From an uncultured Odoribacter sp. (lineage in GTDB: Bacteria > Bacteroidota > Bacteroidia > Bacteroidales > Marinifilaceae): a stretch of DNA of 49,495 nt. Positions within the stretch are counted from its first letter, which is position 1, and every line of letters begins with the position of its first letter. The notes below the pieces were generated by a model. That model was given only the letters and a program-made list of their open reading frames with translations. It searched no databases and was not told the DNA's origin. The position numbers and the translations under genes are program-made. The stretch is from positions 1-49,495 of the forward strand of contig CAJURM010000020.1 in assembly GCA_910589025.1 (NCBI GenBank), given 5' to 3'. Positions 9,167 through 16,931 of the stretch are shown piece by piece.

Positions 9167-9655
9167 TTATTTTTCAAGATAAGCCCGGATCATCCATGCC
9201 GTTTTCTCTTTTCTTTCGATCATGTCTTCGAGGAAATTGGTTGTTCCGGCATCATCAGTCTCTTCATCATCTTCAAGTTGTTCGATGTCTTTACGGATTT
9301 CCCGTATCAGCGTGTCGTTGTCTTCGCTCAGTATCGCCAACATCTGTTTTGCTTCGGGCAGAGCCTCGGAGTCGCAATGTTCCTTGATTCTGTTGTGTTC
9401 CAAATAGCCCTGCAATGATCCGACCGGACGTTCGCCCAGAGAACGAATACGCTCTGCAATGTCGTCAATGTCCCGAATCAACCCGTTATAAAGTTCTTCC
9501 ATGAAGACGTGATAAGAATGAAAACTTACGCCTTTGACATTCCAGTGGTAATTCCAGGTTTTTGCCAATAACACGAAATGGTCGGCCAGCAGATTATTCA
9601 ATACGGTTTTGCTGGCTTTTACCATTTGGGGTTCCAATCCAATATTTGCTGCCAT
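9167..9655 (-). CDS. dps: Dps-family DNA-protecting ferritin
   Basis: This is a 162-residue subunit of the dodecameric mini-ferritin that oxidises and stores Fe2+ with H2O2 and protects DNA in stress. The inter-subunit ferroxidase ligands fit the family spacing: His37 in NYHWNV, His49 in SYHVF, and Asp64/Glu68 in DIDDIAERI. The acidic C-terminal half (EDDEETDD) and RERK-type helix are typical of Bacteroidota Dps. It is monocistronic, convergent with rlmD and divergent from the next gene. No exact TAnnTTTG element was found upstream; a peroxide-responsive promoter is possible but not visible. Confidence 0.93.
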   Translation of the reverse strand: MAANIGLEPQMVKASKTVLNNLLADHFVLLAKTWNYHWNVKGVSFHSYHVFMEELYNGLIRDIDDIAERIRSLGERPVGSLQGYLEHNRIKEHCDSEALPEAKQMLAILSEDNDTLIREIRKDIEQLEDDEETDDAGTTNFLEDMIERKEKTAWMIRAYLEK

Positions 9656-9747
9656 AATAATTTAATTAAAGGTTAAACTTTTTCTCTAAAATAGAAACGG
9701 ATAACGGATTTTTTTGTTGCAAAACAGATTCCTATTTATAAATCGCT

Positions 9748-9755
9748 TATTTTTG
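9748..9755 (+). promoter_or_regulatory. Candidate -7 promoter element for AlkD-like gene
   Basis: TATTTTTG matches TAnnTTTG and lies 43 bases before the ATG at 9799. The -33 region is weak. Confidence 0.35.
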
Positions 9756-9798
9756 TCCGGATAATCGCGCTTACCGATAAAAATAAAAAGAGCTCTGC

Positions 9799-10347
9799 AT
9801 GGATTACGTGATTTTGAATAAGGATACGGAAGAAAAAATAAAAGAAATAAGCCGACGAATCCGGCGTCTGCAAAATTGGGGCAGTATCAGCAGCCTCCGC
9901 CATCTGGGAATAAATACCCGGCAGCAGGTCGGTGCCAGTTTTGTATCGCTCAAAACTCTCGCCGCCCAATATACTCCCGACGAGAATGTAGCGGAAGCGC
10001 TATGGCTCACGCAACAAAGAGAAGAGCAAATCTTGGCCTGCTTCCTGCTTCCTAAAAAAATAAATAAAGAAAAAATTACACAATTCATGTCACTTTGTAT
10101 CAGTCCGGAAATAGCGGAATACATGGGTTTCCTTGTGATAGCTGAACATCCCGACCTCCGGGAAATCGTGGAAAGCTGGACAAATTCATCCGTCCCCTTT
10201 TTGCAAACAGCCGCCTTGTGTGCCGGAGCCCGTCACCTCGTTTTACATAAAGACGCACCGCTGATTCCGCAAAGTTTGTTTAAAGCTCTGCTTAACAAGG
10301 AATACGAAGACAAATACGTCCGCTTGGTGGCAGCACGCTACCACTGA
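9799..10347 (+). CDS. AlkD-like HEAT-repeat DNA alkylation-repair family protein
   Basis: This is a 182-residue all-helical protein. The stretch GINTRQQVGASFVSLKTLAA followed by VAEALWLTQQREEQILACFLL matches the pattern of DNA-alkylation-repair (AlkC/AlkD-type HEAT) proteins, in which ALWLTQQREEQILA corresponds to the LW...E.R..A repeat helix. It is shorter than AlkD itself (about 230 residues), and I cannot identify the catalytic Asp with confidence. It may be a non-catalytic scaffold or a glycosylase for bulky or positively charged alkyl lesions. It sits between dps and pckA as a single gene; the proximity of ogt gives a loose DNA-damage context. Confidence 0.6.
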   Translation: MDYVILNKDTEEKIKEISRRIRRLQNWGSISSLRHLGINTRQQVGASFVSLKTLAAQYTPDENVAEALWLTQQREEQILACFLLPKKINKEKITQFMSLCISPEIAEYMGFLVIAEHPDLREIVESWTNSSVPFLQTAALCAGARHLVLHKDAPLIPQSLFKALLNKEYEDKYVRLVAARYH

Positions 10348-10438
10348 CGGGAGAAAAAAATGCCCAGTAGCGAATGTTAATAAATATTAAAGAGATATTT
10401 TTCATTTCGCCACACTTTATTTTAAAAAGAATGTTTTT

Positions 10439-10446
10439 TATATTTG
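10439..10446 (+). promoter_or_regulatory. Candidate pckA promoter (-7 element)
   Basis: TATATTTG is an exact TAnnTTTG match, with TTTA at the -33 distance (10416-10419, 19-base spacing). It implies a leader of about 48 bases before the pckA ATG. The AT-rich stretch 10380-10500 holds no other recognisable feature. Confidence 0.5.
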
Positions 10447-10500
10447 TACAGATATTACGGAAAAAAAGTATTAATTAATTTTTTAATATAAATTGCAATT

Positions 10501-12108
10501 ATGGCAAAGTTAGATCTAAGCATTTACGGGATACAGGACGTGAAGGAAATCGTCCACAATCCTTCGTACGAAGAACTGTTCAAGGCAGAGACCGATGCGT
10601 CATTGACCGGCTATGAAAAAGGCCAAGTGACCGAACTGGGCGCCGTAAACGTCATGACAGGTATTTATACCGGCCGTTCTCCCAAAGATAAATTCTTTGT
10701 AAAAAATGAAGCCAGCGCAGACAGTGTGTGGTGGACTTCAGAAGAATACAAGAACGATAACAAACCGTGTTCGGAAGAAGCCTGGGCTGACCTGAAAGCC
10801 AAAGCCGTTAAGGAGTTGTCCGGCAAAAAATTATATGTGGTGGATACGTTCTGCGGAGCCAACGAAGGTACCCGTCTGAAAGTACGTTTCATCATGGAAG
10901 TGGCTTGGCAGGCTCACTTTGTAAAAAATATGTTCATCCGTCCGACAGAAGAAGAATTGGCTAATTACGGCGAACCGGATTTCGTTTCGTTCAATGCAGC
11001 CAAAGCCAAAGTGGACAATTACAAAGAACTGGGTCTGAATTCGGAAACTGCTACCGTTTTCAACCTGAAAACAAAAGAGCAGGTCATCCTGAACACTTGG
11101 TATGGCGGGGAAATGAAAAAAGGTATCTTCTCTATCATGAACTACCTGAATCCTCTCCGCGGCATTGCTTCCATGCACTGCTCTGCCAATACCGACCTGG
11201 AAGGTAAGAACACGGCTATTTTCTTCGGATTGTCCGGTACGGGTAAAACGACCCTGTCAACAGACCCGAAACGGTTGTTAATCGGTGACGACGAACACGG
11301 CTGGGATGATGAAGGTGTATTCAACTATGAAGGTGGTTGCTATGCTAAGGTTATCAACCTGGACAAAGAAAGCGAACCGGACATTTACAATGCCATCAAA
11401 CGCGACGCTTTACTGGAAAACGTAACAGTAGATGCCAATGGCAAAATTGATTTCGCTGATAAGTCTGTAACGGAAAATACCCGTGTTTCTTATCCGATCT
11501 ACCACATCGAAAACATTGTTAAACCGGTATCCAAAGGCCCGGCTGCACAGCAGGTAATCTTCCTGTCTGCCGACGCGTTCGGAGTACTGCCTCCTGTATC
11601 TATTCTGGATGCAGAACAAACGAAATATTACTTCCTGTCCGGCTTTACAGCTAAATTAGCAGGTACGGAACGCGGAATTACTGAACCGACCCCGACGTTC
11701 TCCGCTTGTTTCGGGGCAGCTTTCCTGTCTTTGCACCCGACAAAATATGCGGAAGAACTGGTGAAGAAAATGGAAAAGTCAGGCGCCAAAGCCTATTTGG
11801 TGAATACAGGATGGAATGGAACCGGCAAACGTATCTCCATAAAAGATACCCGCGGTATCATCGATGCCATCTTAAACGGTTCTATCGACAAGGCTCCGAC
11901 GAAAACCATTCCTTTCTTCAATTTTGTAGTGCCGACCGCTTTACCGGGTGTTGATCCGAAGATCCTCGATCCCCGCGACACCTATGCAAACGCACAGGAA
12001 TGGGAAACGAAAGCCAAAGATCTTTCCGAACGTTTCATCAAAAACTTCAAGAAGTTTGAAGGAAACGCTGCCGGTAAGGCTTTAGTGGCTGCCGGTCCGA
12101 AATTGTAA
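10501..12108 (+). CDS. pckA: Phosphoenolpyruvate carboxykinase (ATP)
   Basis: This 535-residue cytosolic enzyme interconverts oxaloacetate + ATP and PEP + CO2 + ADP. In anaerobic Bacteroidota it commonly runs toward oxaloacetate on the succinate pathway. The P-loop FGLSGTGKTT lies at 242-251, the kinase-2 metal motif GDDEHGW at 262-268, and the substrate arginine region GRSPKDKF at 58-65. The C-terminal TAYANAQEW-like block is present as DTYANAQEW. Length matches the ATP-type family. It is a single gene with its own promoter and a strong intrinsic terminator. Confidence 0.97.
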   Translation: MAKLDLSIYGIQDVKEIVHNPSYEELFKAETDASLTGYEKGQVTELGAVNVMTGIYTGRSPKDKFFVKNEASADSVWWTSEEYKNDNKPCSEEAWADLKAKAVKELSGKKLYVVDTFCGANEGTRLKVRFIMEVAWQAHFVKNMFIRPTEEELANYGEPDFVSFNAAKAKVDNYKELGLNSETATVFNLKTKEQVILNTWYGGEMKKGIFSIMNYLNPLRGIASMHCSANTDLEGKNTAIFFGLSGTGKTTLSTDPKRLLIGDDEHGWDDEGVFNYEGGCYAKVINLDKESEPDIYNAIKRDALLENVTVDANGKIDFADKSVTENTRVSYPIYHIENIVKPVSKGPAAQQVIFLSADAFGVLPPVSILDAEQTKYYFLSGFTAKLAGTERGITEPTPTFSACFGAAFLSLHPTKYAEELVKKMEKSGAKAYLVNTGWNGTGKRISIKDTRGIIDAILNGSIDKAPTKTIPFFNFVVPTALPGVDPKILDPRDTYANAQEWETKAKDLSERFIKNFKKFEGNAAGKALVAAGPKL

Positions 12109-12133
12109 TTCCGGTTACAAGCCCCATAAGAAG

Positions 12134-12159
12134 CCGCTCCCGTTGGGAGCGGTTTTTTT
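12134..12159 (+). terminator. Intrinsic terminator after pckA
   Basis: A perfect 8-bp stem, ccgctccc/gggagcgg, with a GTT loop is followed by seven T residues. It is a textbook rho-independent terminator 26 bases after the pckA stop. Confidence 0.92.
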
Positions 12160-12209
12160 ATTGGTGAGTTTTTTCGTAACTTAGCAGCTCAAAACAAAAA
12201 AGTAAGAAT

Positions 12210-12887
12210 ATGTATTCACAAGACGAATTCAAAAAATATGCCATCAAACACAAAGGCATCAGCAGCCTGAATCTCCATCGGTTCGAATCGGCTACAGCAA
12301 GTTACTTATCACCGACCATCATTGAGGAACGTCAGTTGAACGTGGCTTCGATGGACGTGTTTTCACGGTTAATGATGGACCGTATTATTTTCCTTGGTGT
12401 GCCCATTGACGATGATGTAGCCAATATCATTATGGCACAACTTTTGTTCCTGGATTCCGCCGACCCCGGCAAGGATATCCAGCTTTATTTCAACAGTCCG
12501 GGAGGTTCTGTGTATGCCGGTTTAGGCATTTACGACACGATGCAATACATCAATTGTGATGTCGCCACGATCTGTACCGGACTGGCAGCCTCGATGAGTG
12601 CCGTACTCCTCTGTGCCGGAACCGCAGGCAAGCGTTCTGCGTTAAAACATTCACGGGTGATGATTCACCAGCCAATGGGAGGCGCACAGGGCCAGGCTTC
12701 CGACATCGAAATCACTGCCCGGGAAATCCAGAAACTGAAAAAGGAACTCTATACCATCATCGCCGACCATTCGGGTAATCCGCTCAAGAAAGTGGAAAAA
12801 GATTCCGACCGCGATTATTGGATGTCGGCAGAAGAGGCGAAAGAGTATGGAATGATTGACACGATTTTAACCAGAGAAAACAGATAA
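12210..12887 (+). CDS. clpP: ATP-dependent Clp protease proteolytic subunit
   Basis: This is the 225-residue serine peptidase subunit of ClpXP, which forms tetradecamers. The catalytic triad can be read as Ser128 (GLAASMSA), His153 (VMIHQPMGG) and Asp202 (DSDRDYWMS). The oxyanion-region motif NSPGGSVYAGLGIYD precedes it. The N-terminus is about 25 residues longer than the mature core, so propeptide processing is likely. Its stop overlaps the clpX start (ATG at 12887) by one base, so the two are translationally coupled. Confidence 0.97.
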   Translation: MYSQDEFKKYAIKHKGISSLNLHRFESATASYLSPTIIEERQLNVASMDVFSRLMMDRIIFLGVPIDDDVANIIMAQLLFLDSADPGKDIQLYFNSPGGSVYAGLGIYDTMQYINCDVATICTGLAASMSAVLLCAGTAGKRSALKHSRVMIHQPMGGAQGQASDIEITAREIQKLKKELYTIIADHSGNPLKKVEKDSDRDYWMSAEEAKEYGMIDTILTRENR

Positions 12888-14107
12888 TGAGTATGCAAGA
12901 TAAATGTTCATTCTGCGGACGGTCGCGTAGTGAGGTGGAATTACTTATTGCCGGAATGGACGGGTTTATATGTGACCAATGCGCCCACCAGGCGAACGAT
13001 ATTGTCAATGAGGAGATGAAAAGCAAATCTTCACTTAATCTGGACCATATCGAGATAAAGAAGCCACTGGAAATCAAGACATTTTTAGACCAATATGTCA
13101 TTGGACAGGATGATGCAAAAAAACACATTGCCGTTGCTGTATACAACCATTATAAACGCCTCCTCCAAAAAGAGGATACCGAAGGTGTGGAAATAGAAAA
13201 ATCCAACATCATCATGGTGGGGAGAACCGGAACGGGGAAAACGTTGCTGGCACGCAGCATTGCCAAAATGCTGCACGTTCCCTTTACGATTGTAGATGCC
13301 ACTGTTCTGACGGAAGCGGGATATGTGGGAGAAGATATTGAGTCTATCCTGACCCGTTTGCTGCAAGCGGCAGATTATGACGTAGCCGCCGCAGAAAAAG
13401 GAATCGTGTTTATCGATGAACTGGACAAGATTGCCCGGAAAGGTGATAATCCTTCCATTACGCGGGATGTGAGCGGCGAAGGAGTACAACAGGGATTGCT
13501 GAAGCTCCTGGAAGGTTCGGTAGTTAACGTTCCTCCCCAAGGCGGACGCAAACATCCCGACCAAAAGATGATTCCAGTCAATACCAAAAATATCCTGTTC
13601 ATTTGCGGAGGCGCGTTTGATGGTATCGAGCGGAAAATCGCCATGCGGCTGAATACGCAGGTGGTCGGTTTCAATGCCAGCAAGGCGAAAGAAAAAATTG
13701 ACCGGGATAATTTCCTCCAATATATCACCCCCCAGGATTTGAAATCGTTCGGACTGATACCGGAGATTATCGGGCGTCTGCCGATACTGACCTATCTGGA
13801 ACCGCTCGACCGGACCGCATTGCGTAACATCTTGACAGAACCCAAGAATGCCATCATACGGCAGTATGTCAAACTGTTTGAATTAGACGGTATCCATCTG
13901 AAGTTTGAGGAAGAAGTTTATGAATATATTGTAGACAAAGCTATTGAGTTTAAGTTGGGAGCCCGGGGGTTGCGGTCCATCTGTGAGGCCATCATGACGG
14001 ACCTGATGTTTGAAGCCCCTTCGCAGGACCGGAAAAATATTACCATCACCAAAGCTTATGCCGAGGAGAAACTGAGCAAGCTCAACTCACAAACATTAAG
14101 GGCTTAA
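12887..14107 (+). CDS. clpX: ATP-dependent Clp protease ATPase subunit ClpX
   Basis: This 406-residue AAA+ unfoldase feeds substrates to ClpP. The zinc-binding domain has Cys7, Cys10, Cys29 and Cys32. The Walker A is GRTGTGKT (112-119), where most ClpX have GPTGSGKT. Pore loop GYVG is at 145-148, Walker B is IVFIDELD (173-180), and pore loop 2 is in RDVSGEGVQQG. The ClpP-docking tripeptide is VGF (260-262). The C-terminal ELGARGLR-type sensor-2 block is present as LGARGLRSI. It is coupled to clpP by a one-base overlap and followed by a bidirectional terminator. Confidence 0.97.
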   Translation: MSMQDKCSFCGRSRSEVELLIAGMDGFICDQCAHQANDIVNEEMKSKSSLNLDHIEIKKPLEIKTFLDQYVIGQDDAKKHIAVAVYNHYKRLLQKEDTEGVEIEKSNIIMVGRTGTGKTLLARSIAKMLHVPFTIVDATVLTEAGYVGEDIESILTRLLQAADYDVAAAEKGIVFIDELDKIARKGDNPSITRDVSGEGVQQGLLKLLEGSVVNVPPQGGRKHPDQKMIPVNTKNILFICGGAFDGIERKIAMRLNTQVVGFNASKAKEKIDRDNFLQYITPQDLKSFGLIPEIIGRLPILTYLEPLDRTALRNILTEPKNAIIRQYVKLFELDGIHLKFEEEVYEYIVDKAIEFKLGARGLRSICEAIMTDLMFEAPSQDRKNITITKAYAEEKLSKLNSQTLRA

Positions 14108-14139
14108 AAAAAAGCGGATCAAATGATCCGCTTTTTTTA
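14106..14139. terminator. Bidirectional terminator between clpX and the SRPBCC gene
   Basis: An 11-bp stem (aaagcggatca/tgatccgcttt) with a two-base loop has an A run on the left and a T run on the right, so it can end transcription from both convergent genes. Confidence 0.9.
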
Positions 14140-14616
14140 TCTCAACATCATGTAGGGTATTTTAGTCAATCCCTCCGCCAACTGGTTGATACCTTTTTCC
14201 AATTTTCCTTTCAGCATCATTTTCAGCATAAAATTCAACTCTCCAATAAAGGTCAACCTCAAGCGGGTGTCATAAGGACCGTTTTCCAGCAATTGTATCC
14301 ACAAATTAAATTCAAAAGGCAGATTTTCATCTCCCCCCAATTTAATCATCTTAGGCGCCTCTTTTTCCACAATTCTCACAACAACCTCTCCCATCCCTTT
14401 CACAGTCAATGTACATGCGTCCTCACTGAAACGCACGTCTTCAATCTTATCAGAAATCTGTGACAACTGTCCACTACCCGCTCCCATCTGCTTGGCCATG
14501 TTGATTATCATTCCGATTCTGTTGAAATCCGAAAGCAAGGAATACACGCTCTCAATAGCGCTGTCAATCTTATAGATTTCACTTACAATTTTTGTTTCTG
14601 CCATACTGTTTTTCAT
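14137..14616 (-). CDS. SRPBCC (START-like) domain protein
   Basis: This is a 159-residue protein (156 if the second Met at 14604 is used). The pattern of an N-terminal strand (VSEIYKIDSAIESVYSLLSDF), a central beta-meander (CTLTVKGMGEVVVRIVEKE) and a long C-terminal helix (ALKGKLEKGINQLAEGL-like) is the helix-grip fold of the SRPBCC superfamily. These bind hydrophobic ligands or lipids, but the ligand here is unknown. It lies downstream of pyrE on the same strand with a 64-base gap. There is no signal peptide, so it is cytosolic. Confidence 0.75.
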   Translation of the reverse strand: MKNSMAETKIVSEIYKIDSAIESVYSLLSDFNRIGMIINMAKQMGAGSGQLSQISDKIEDVRFSEDACTLTVKGMGEVVVRIVEKEAPKMIKLGGDENLPFEFNLWIQLLENGPYDTRLRLTFIGELNFMLKMMLKGKLEKGINQLAEGLTKIPYMMLR

Positions 14617-14680
14617 TTGGATAGCCAGAAATGCCGGGGCTCCCTACTTCCCCATCCCAGATTCCCGATGCTTCGCATTT

Positions 14681-15310
14681 TTACTTATAGGTTTCAGGAC
14701 TTTTGCGCCATTCTTTCAGTTTTTCCACATCGCTCTGCTGAATATATCCGGTCTTGACTGCCAGGTCTATCATGGCATTATAATTGCTCAATGTGGTTAG
14801 TTCGCAACGGGCCGCATCAAAATTATCCACAGATTTTTGGAATCCGTAAGTGAAAATCGCTACCATTCCCAATACTTCGCAGCCCGCACTCCGAAGGGCT
14901 TCTACTGCCTGCAAACTGGAACCGCCAGTAGAAATGAGATCCTCAATAACCACTACTTTCTGTCCCGCTTTGTATTCTCCCTCTATCAGATTTTCCAGAC
15001 CGTGGGATTTGGCAGAAGAACGGATATAGATAAAAGGCAGGTTCAGTTCCTGAGCAACCAGTACGCCCTGGGCAATAGCTCCGGTAGCCACCCCTGCAAT
15101 GACTTCTGCCTGGGGATATTTTTCGCGGATAACAGCTGCAAACTGCTCTTTGATATAACTACGCACCCCGGGAAAAGACAAGGTTTTCCGGTTATCACAA
15201 TAAATAGGTGATTTCCAACCGGATGCCCACGTAAAAGGGTGAGCAGGCTCTAACTTTATAGCTTTGATTTTCAACAAATGTGAAGCGACATTTTCTGCTA
15301 CTGTACTCAT
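14681..15310 (-). CDS. pyrE: Orotate phosphoribosyltransferase
   Basis: This 209-residue enzyme converts orotate and PRPP to OMP in pyrimidine synthesis. The PRPP-binding motif VVVIEDLISTGGSS (119-132), the N-terminal catalytic-loop region RSSAKSHG (97-104), and the substrate motif FTWASGWKSPIYCDNR (26-41) are all present. It is divergent from the Nudix gene; the only good -7 element on its strand (15362-15369) overlaps that gene's start codon. Confidence 0.96.
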   Translation of the reverse strand: MSTVAENVASHLLKIKAIKLEPAHPFTWASGWKSPIYCDNRKTLSFPGVRSYIKEQFAAVIREKYPQAEVIAGVATGAIAQGVLVAQELNLPFIYIRSSAKSHGLENLIEGEYKAGQKVVVIEDLISTGGSSLQAVEALRSAGCEVLGMVAIFTYGFQKSVDNFDAARCELTTLSNYNAMIDLAVKTGYIQQSDVEKLKEWRKSPETYK

Positions 15311-15361
15311 TTTTATTATTTTTGTCGGGTTAAAATATTATTTACAAGACCTATTCTGGTA

Positions 15362-15369
15362 CAAATGTA
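15362..15369 (-). promoter_or_regulatory. Candidate -7 promoter element for pyrE
   Basis: On the minus strand this is TACATTTG (TAnnTTTG), 52 bases before pyrE. It spans the Nudix start codon at 15365, so transcription of pyrE and initiation of the divergent gene would share sequence. No clear -33 is seen. Confidence 0.4.
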
Positions 15370-15979
15370 TAAAGTATTTTTTAAAGAAAGCTTTTTTGGG
15401 TTAACTGATGATAGCGAAATACTTAAAAATCACCAGGACGTCCTCATTCAACCTGATAAAAACGAACTGTTTTCTTTTGTATATTCTTATCTGAAAGAAG
15501 ACAGCATTTTCCATGCCACACTCTATCACCCGGACCTTAATTTATTATTTTCCCATTTTCAGTCCTGTTTTAAAGTGGTTGGAGCAGCCGGCGGCGTAGT
15601 CCGACATGACGGTAAAATCCTGATGATAAAACGACTGGGTATACCCGATTTACCCAAAGGCCACATCGAAGCCGGGGAAGACCCGCAGACTTGCGCCCTG
15701 CGGGAGGTACGGGAGGAATGCGGTTTGCAGGAAGTCCGGATTGAAAGCCCACTGCCAGACACATGGCACATCTATTTCCGGGAAGAACAATGGCATCTGA
15801 AGCAGACCCATTGGTTTACGATGGCATGTCCGCCAAATCAGAGACTGACTCCGCAGGCTGAGGAAGAGATTGAAGAGGTGTACTGGCTTCCCTATTCAGC
15901 CATAGACACTGTGTCGCCACAGACATACGCTTCACTCCGGCCTGTCCTTACTGAAGTGAAGGAGCGGTATGAAAAGTAA
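15365..15979 (+). CDS. Nudix hydrolase
   Basis: This is a 204-residue pyrophosphohydrolase of unknown substrate. The Nudix box is perfect: Gly99, five residues, Glu105, seven residues, then REVREECGL at 113-121. The first about 65 residues form an N-terminal extension outside the Nudix fold, without recognisable motif. The 3' end overlaps the convergent BadF-type kinase gene by 32 bases (15948-15979). It is divergent from pyrE. Nucleoside-diphosphate or dinucleotide substrates are likely for the family. Confidence 0.9.
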   Translation: MYKVFFKESFFGLTDDSEILKNHQDVLIQPDKNELFSFVYSYLKEDSIFHATLYHPDLNLLFSHFQSCFKVVGAAGGVVRHDGKILMIKRLGIPDLPKGHIEAGEDPQTCALREVREECGLQEVRIESPLPDTWHIYFREEQWHLKQTHWFTMACPPNQRLTPQAEEEIEEVYWLPYSAIDTVSPQTYASLRPVLTEVKERYEK

Positions 15980-16790
15980 TCAATCCCTCCATCGGTGTCT
16001 GGCATATCTGTCCCGGACAAAGGTCATATTTCTCCAGTAAACAGAGGAGCTGCTCCCGGAAATAAAACGCCACACTCCCCGTAAAGGAGACAGGCAAACG
16101 GCGTATTTCCCTGTATTGCAAAAGATTCCGGCAAATAAATTCCTCCAAGGCCGTACATACGATATTTTCAATTTCGGGATACGCGATATATTTTTTCAGA
16201 AACGGAGTAAACGATGCCAGGAAACGATTAGGCAAAGGCTGCCGGTAAACGCGGTCAATAATTTCCGGGTAAGTGCAGCGGTATTCCCTAAAAAAAGATT
16301 CCCGTATTTTTCCCGGCAAGATGCCTTTCAGTACATCGGCGACCAGCCTCTTTCCCATCACAGCCCCACTGCCTTCATCTCCCAATATAAATCCCAAAGG
16401 AGGAACATTACCGACAATGTCTTTCCCATCATAGTAACAGGAATTGGATCCGGTCCCCAAAATACACACAATCCCCGACGAGTGCTGAAATAAAGAGCGG
16501 GCAGCAGCCAATAAGTCAGAAGCGATTTCCACCTGCGGAGCAGTAAAGAAGTCTTTCAAAGCCAGCCTCACCTGCTCGTTTTTTTCCGGGAAAGCACATC
16601 CCGCCCCATAAAAATAAACGGCTTCCACCCTCTTTTCCTGAGCCCTGAATTCCTGTTCCAACATCTGTAATATCTCCTTATCCGACTGATACACCGGATT
16701 GATACCCGAAGTATAAATGACTTCATACTCCCCGTTTTCCACCATGCACCATTGGGTTTTTGTCGAACCGCTATCTGCAATCAAATACAT
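15948..16790 (-). CDS. BadF/BadG/BcrA-family sugar kinase (GlcNAc/MurNAc kinase-like)
   Basis: This is a 280-residue ASKHA-fold kinase. Phosphate-1 motif DSGSTKTQW is at 6-14; phosphate-2 is GIVCILGTGSNS, followed by GFILGDEGSGAVMGK, the arrangement of N-acetylglucosamine kinases and of Clostridium MurK, which phosphorylates MurNAc and GlcNAc. I place the start at 16790. An upstream start at 16832 would put the promoter -7 element (16830-16837) inside the coding region and adds residues outside the fold. It is divergent from the muro-sugar salvage cluster, which suggests that it phosphorylates imported MurNAc or GlcNAc. Substrate is inferred from family and context. Confidence 0.82.
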   Translation of the reverse strand: MYLIADSGSTKTQWCMVENGEYEVIYTSGINPVYQSDKEILQMLEQEFRAQEKRVEAVYFYGAGCAFPEKNEQVRLALKDFFTAPQVEIASDLLAAARSLFQHSSGIVCILGTGSNSCYYDGKDIVGNVPPLGFILGDEGSGAVMGKRLVADVLKGILPGKIRESFFREYRCTYPEIIDRVYRQPLPNRFLASFTPFLKKYIAYPEIENIVCTALEEFICRNLLQYREIRRLPVSFTGSVAFYFREQLLCLLEKYDLCPGQICQTPMEGLITFHTAPSLQ

Positions 16791-16829
16791 AATTCCTATT
16801 ATTAGCCGTACGGGAATTGTCTCCCGCAC

Positions 16830-16837
16830 CAAAGATA
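16830..16837 (-). promoter_or_regulatory. Candidate -7 promoter element for the sugar kinase
   Basis: On the minus strand this is TATCTTTG (TAnnTTTG), 39 bases before the ATG at 16790. It lies back-to-back with the element for the glycosyltransferase operon at 16905-16912, so kinase and cluster can be driven from one intergenic region. Confidence 0.5.
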
Positions 16838-16904
16838 ATAGTTATTCTCTGTATTCTTTCCCTATTTTCCGGAAGAAATACGCCTTTTTCCGGGCAGAAT
16901 AGTA

Positions 16905-16912
16905 TATATTTG
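16905..16912 (+). promoter_or_regulatory. Candidate -7 promoter element for the salvage operon
   Basis: TATATTTG (TAnnTTTG) lies 19 bases before the glycosyltransferase ATG at 16932, with a T-rich stretch at the -33 distance. This would be the promoter for the run of six genes to 24688. Confidence 0.5.
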
Positions 16913-16931
16913 AATCCATCAATTCAATCTC

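Noticed and set aside
9799..10347. Confident assignment as AlkD DNA glycosylase
   Set aside because: The protein is shorter than AlkD and I could not identify the catalytic Asp and Trp residues, so only the family-level call is kept.
13085..13720. 211-residue minus-strand frame inside clpX
   Set aside because: Complete shadow of clpX with no promoter or motif.
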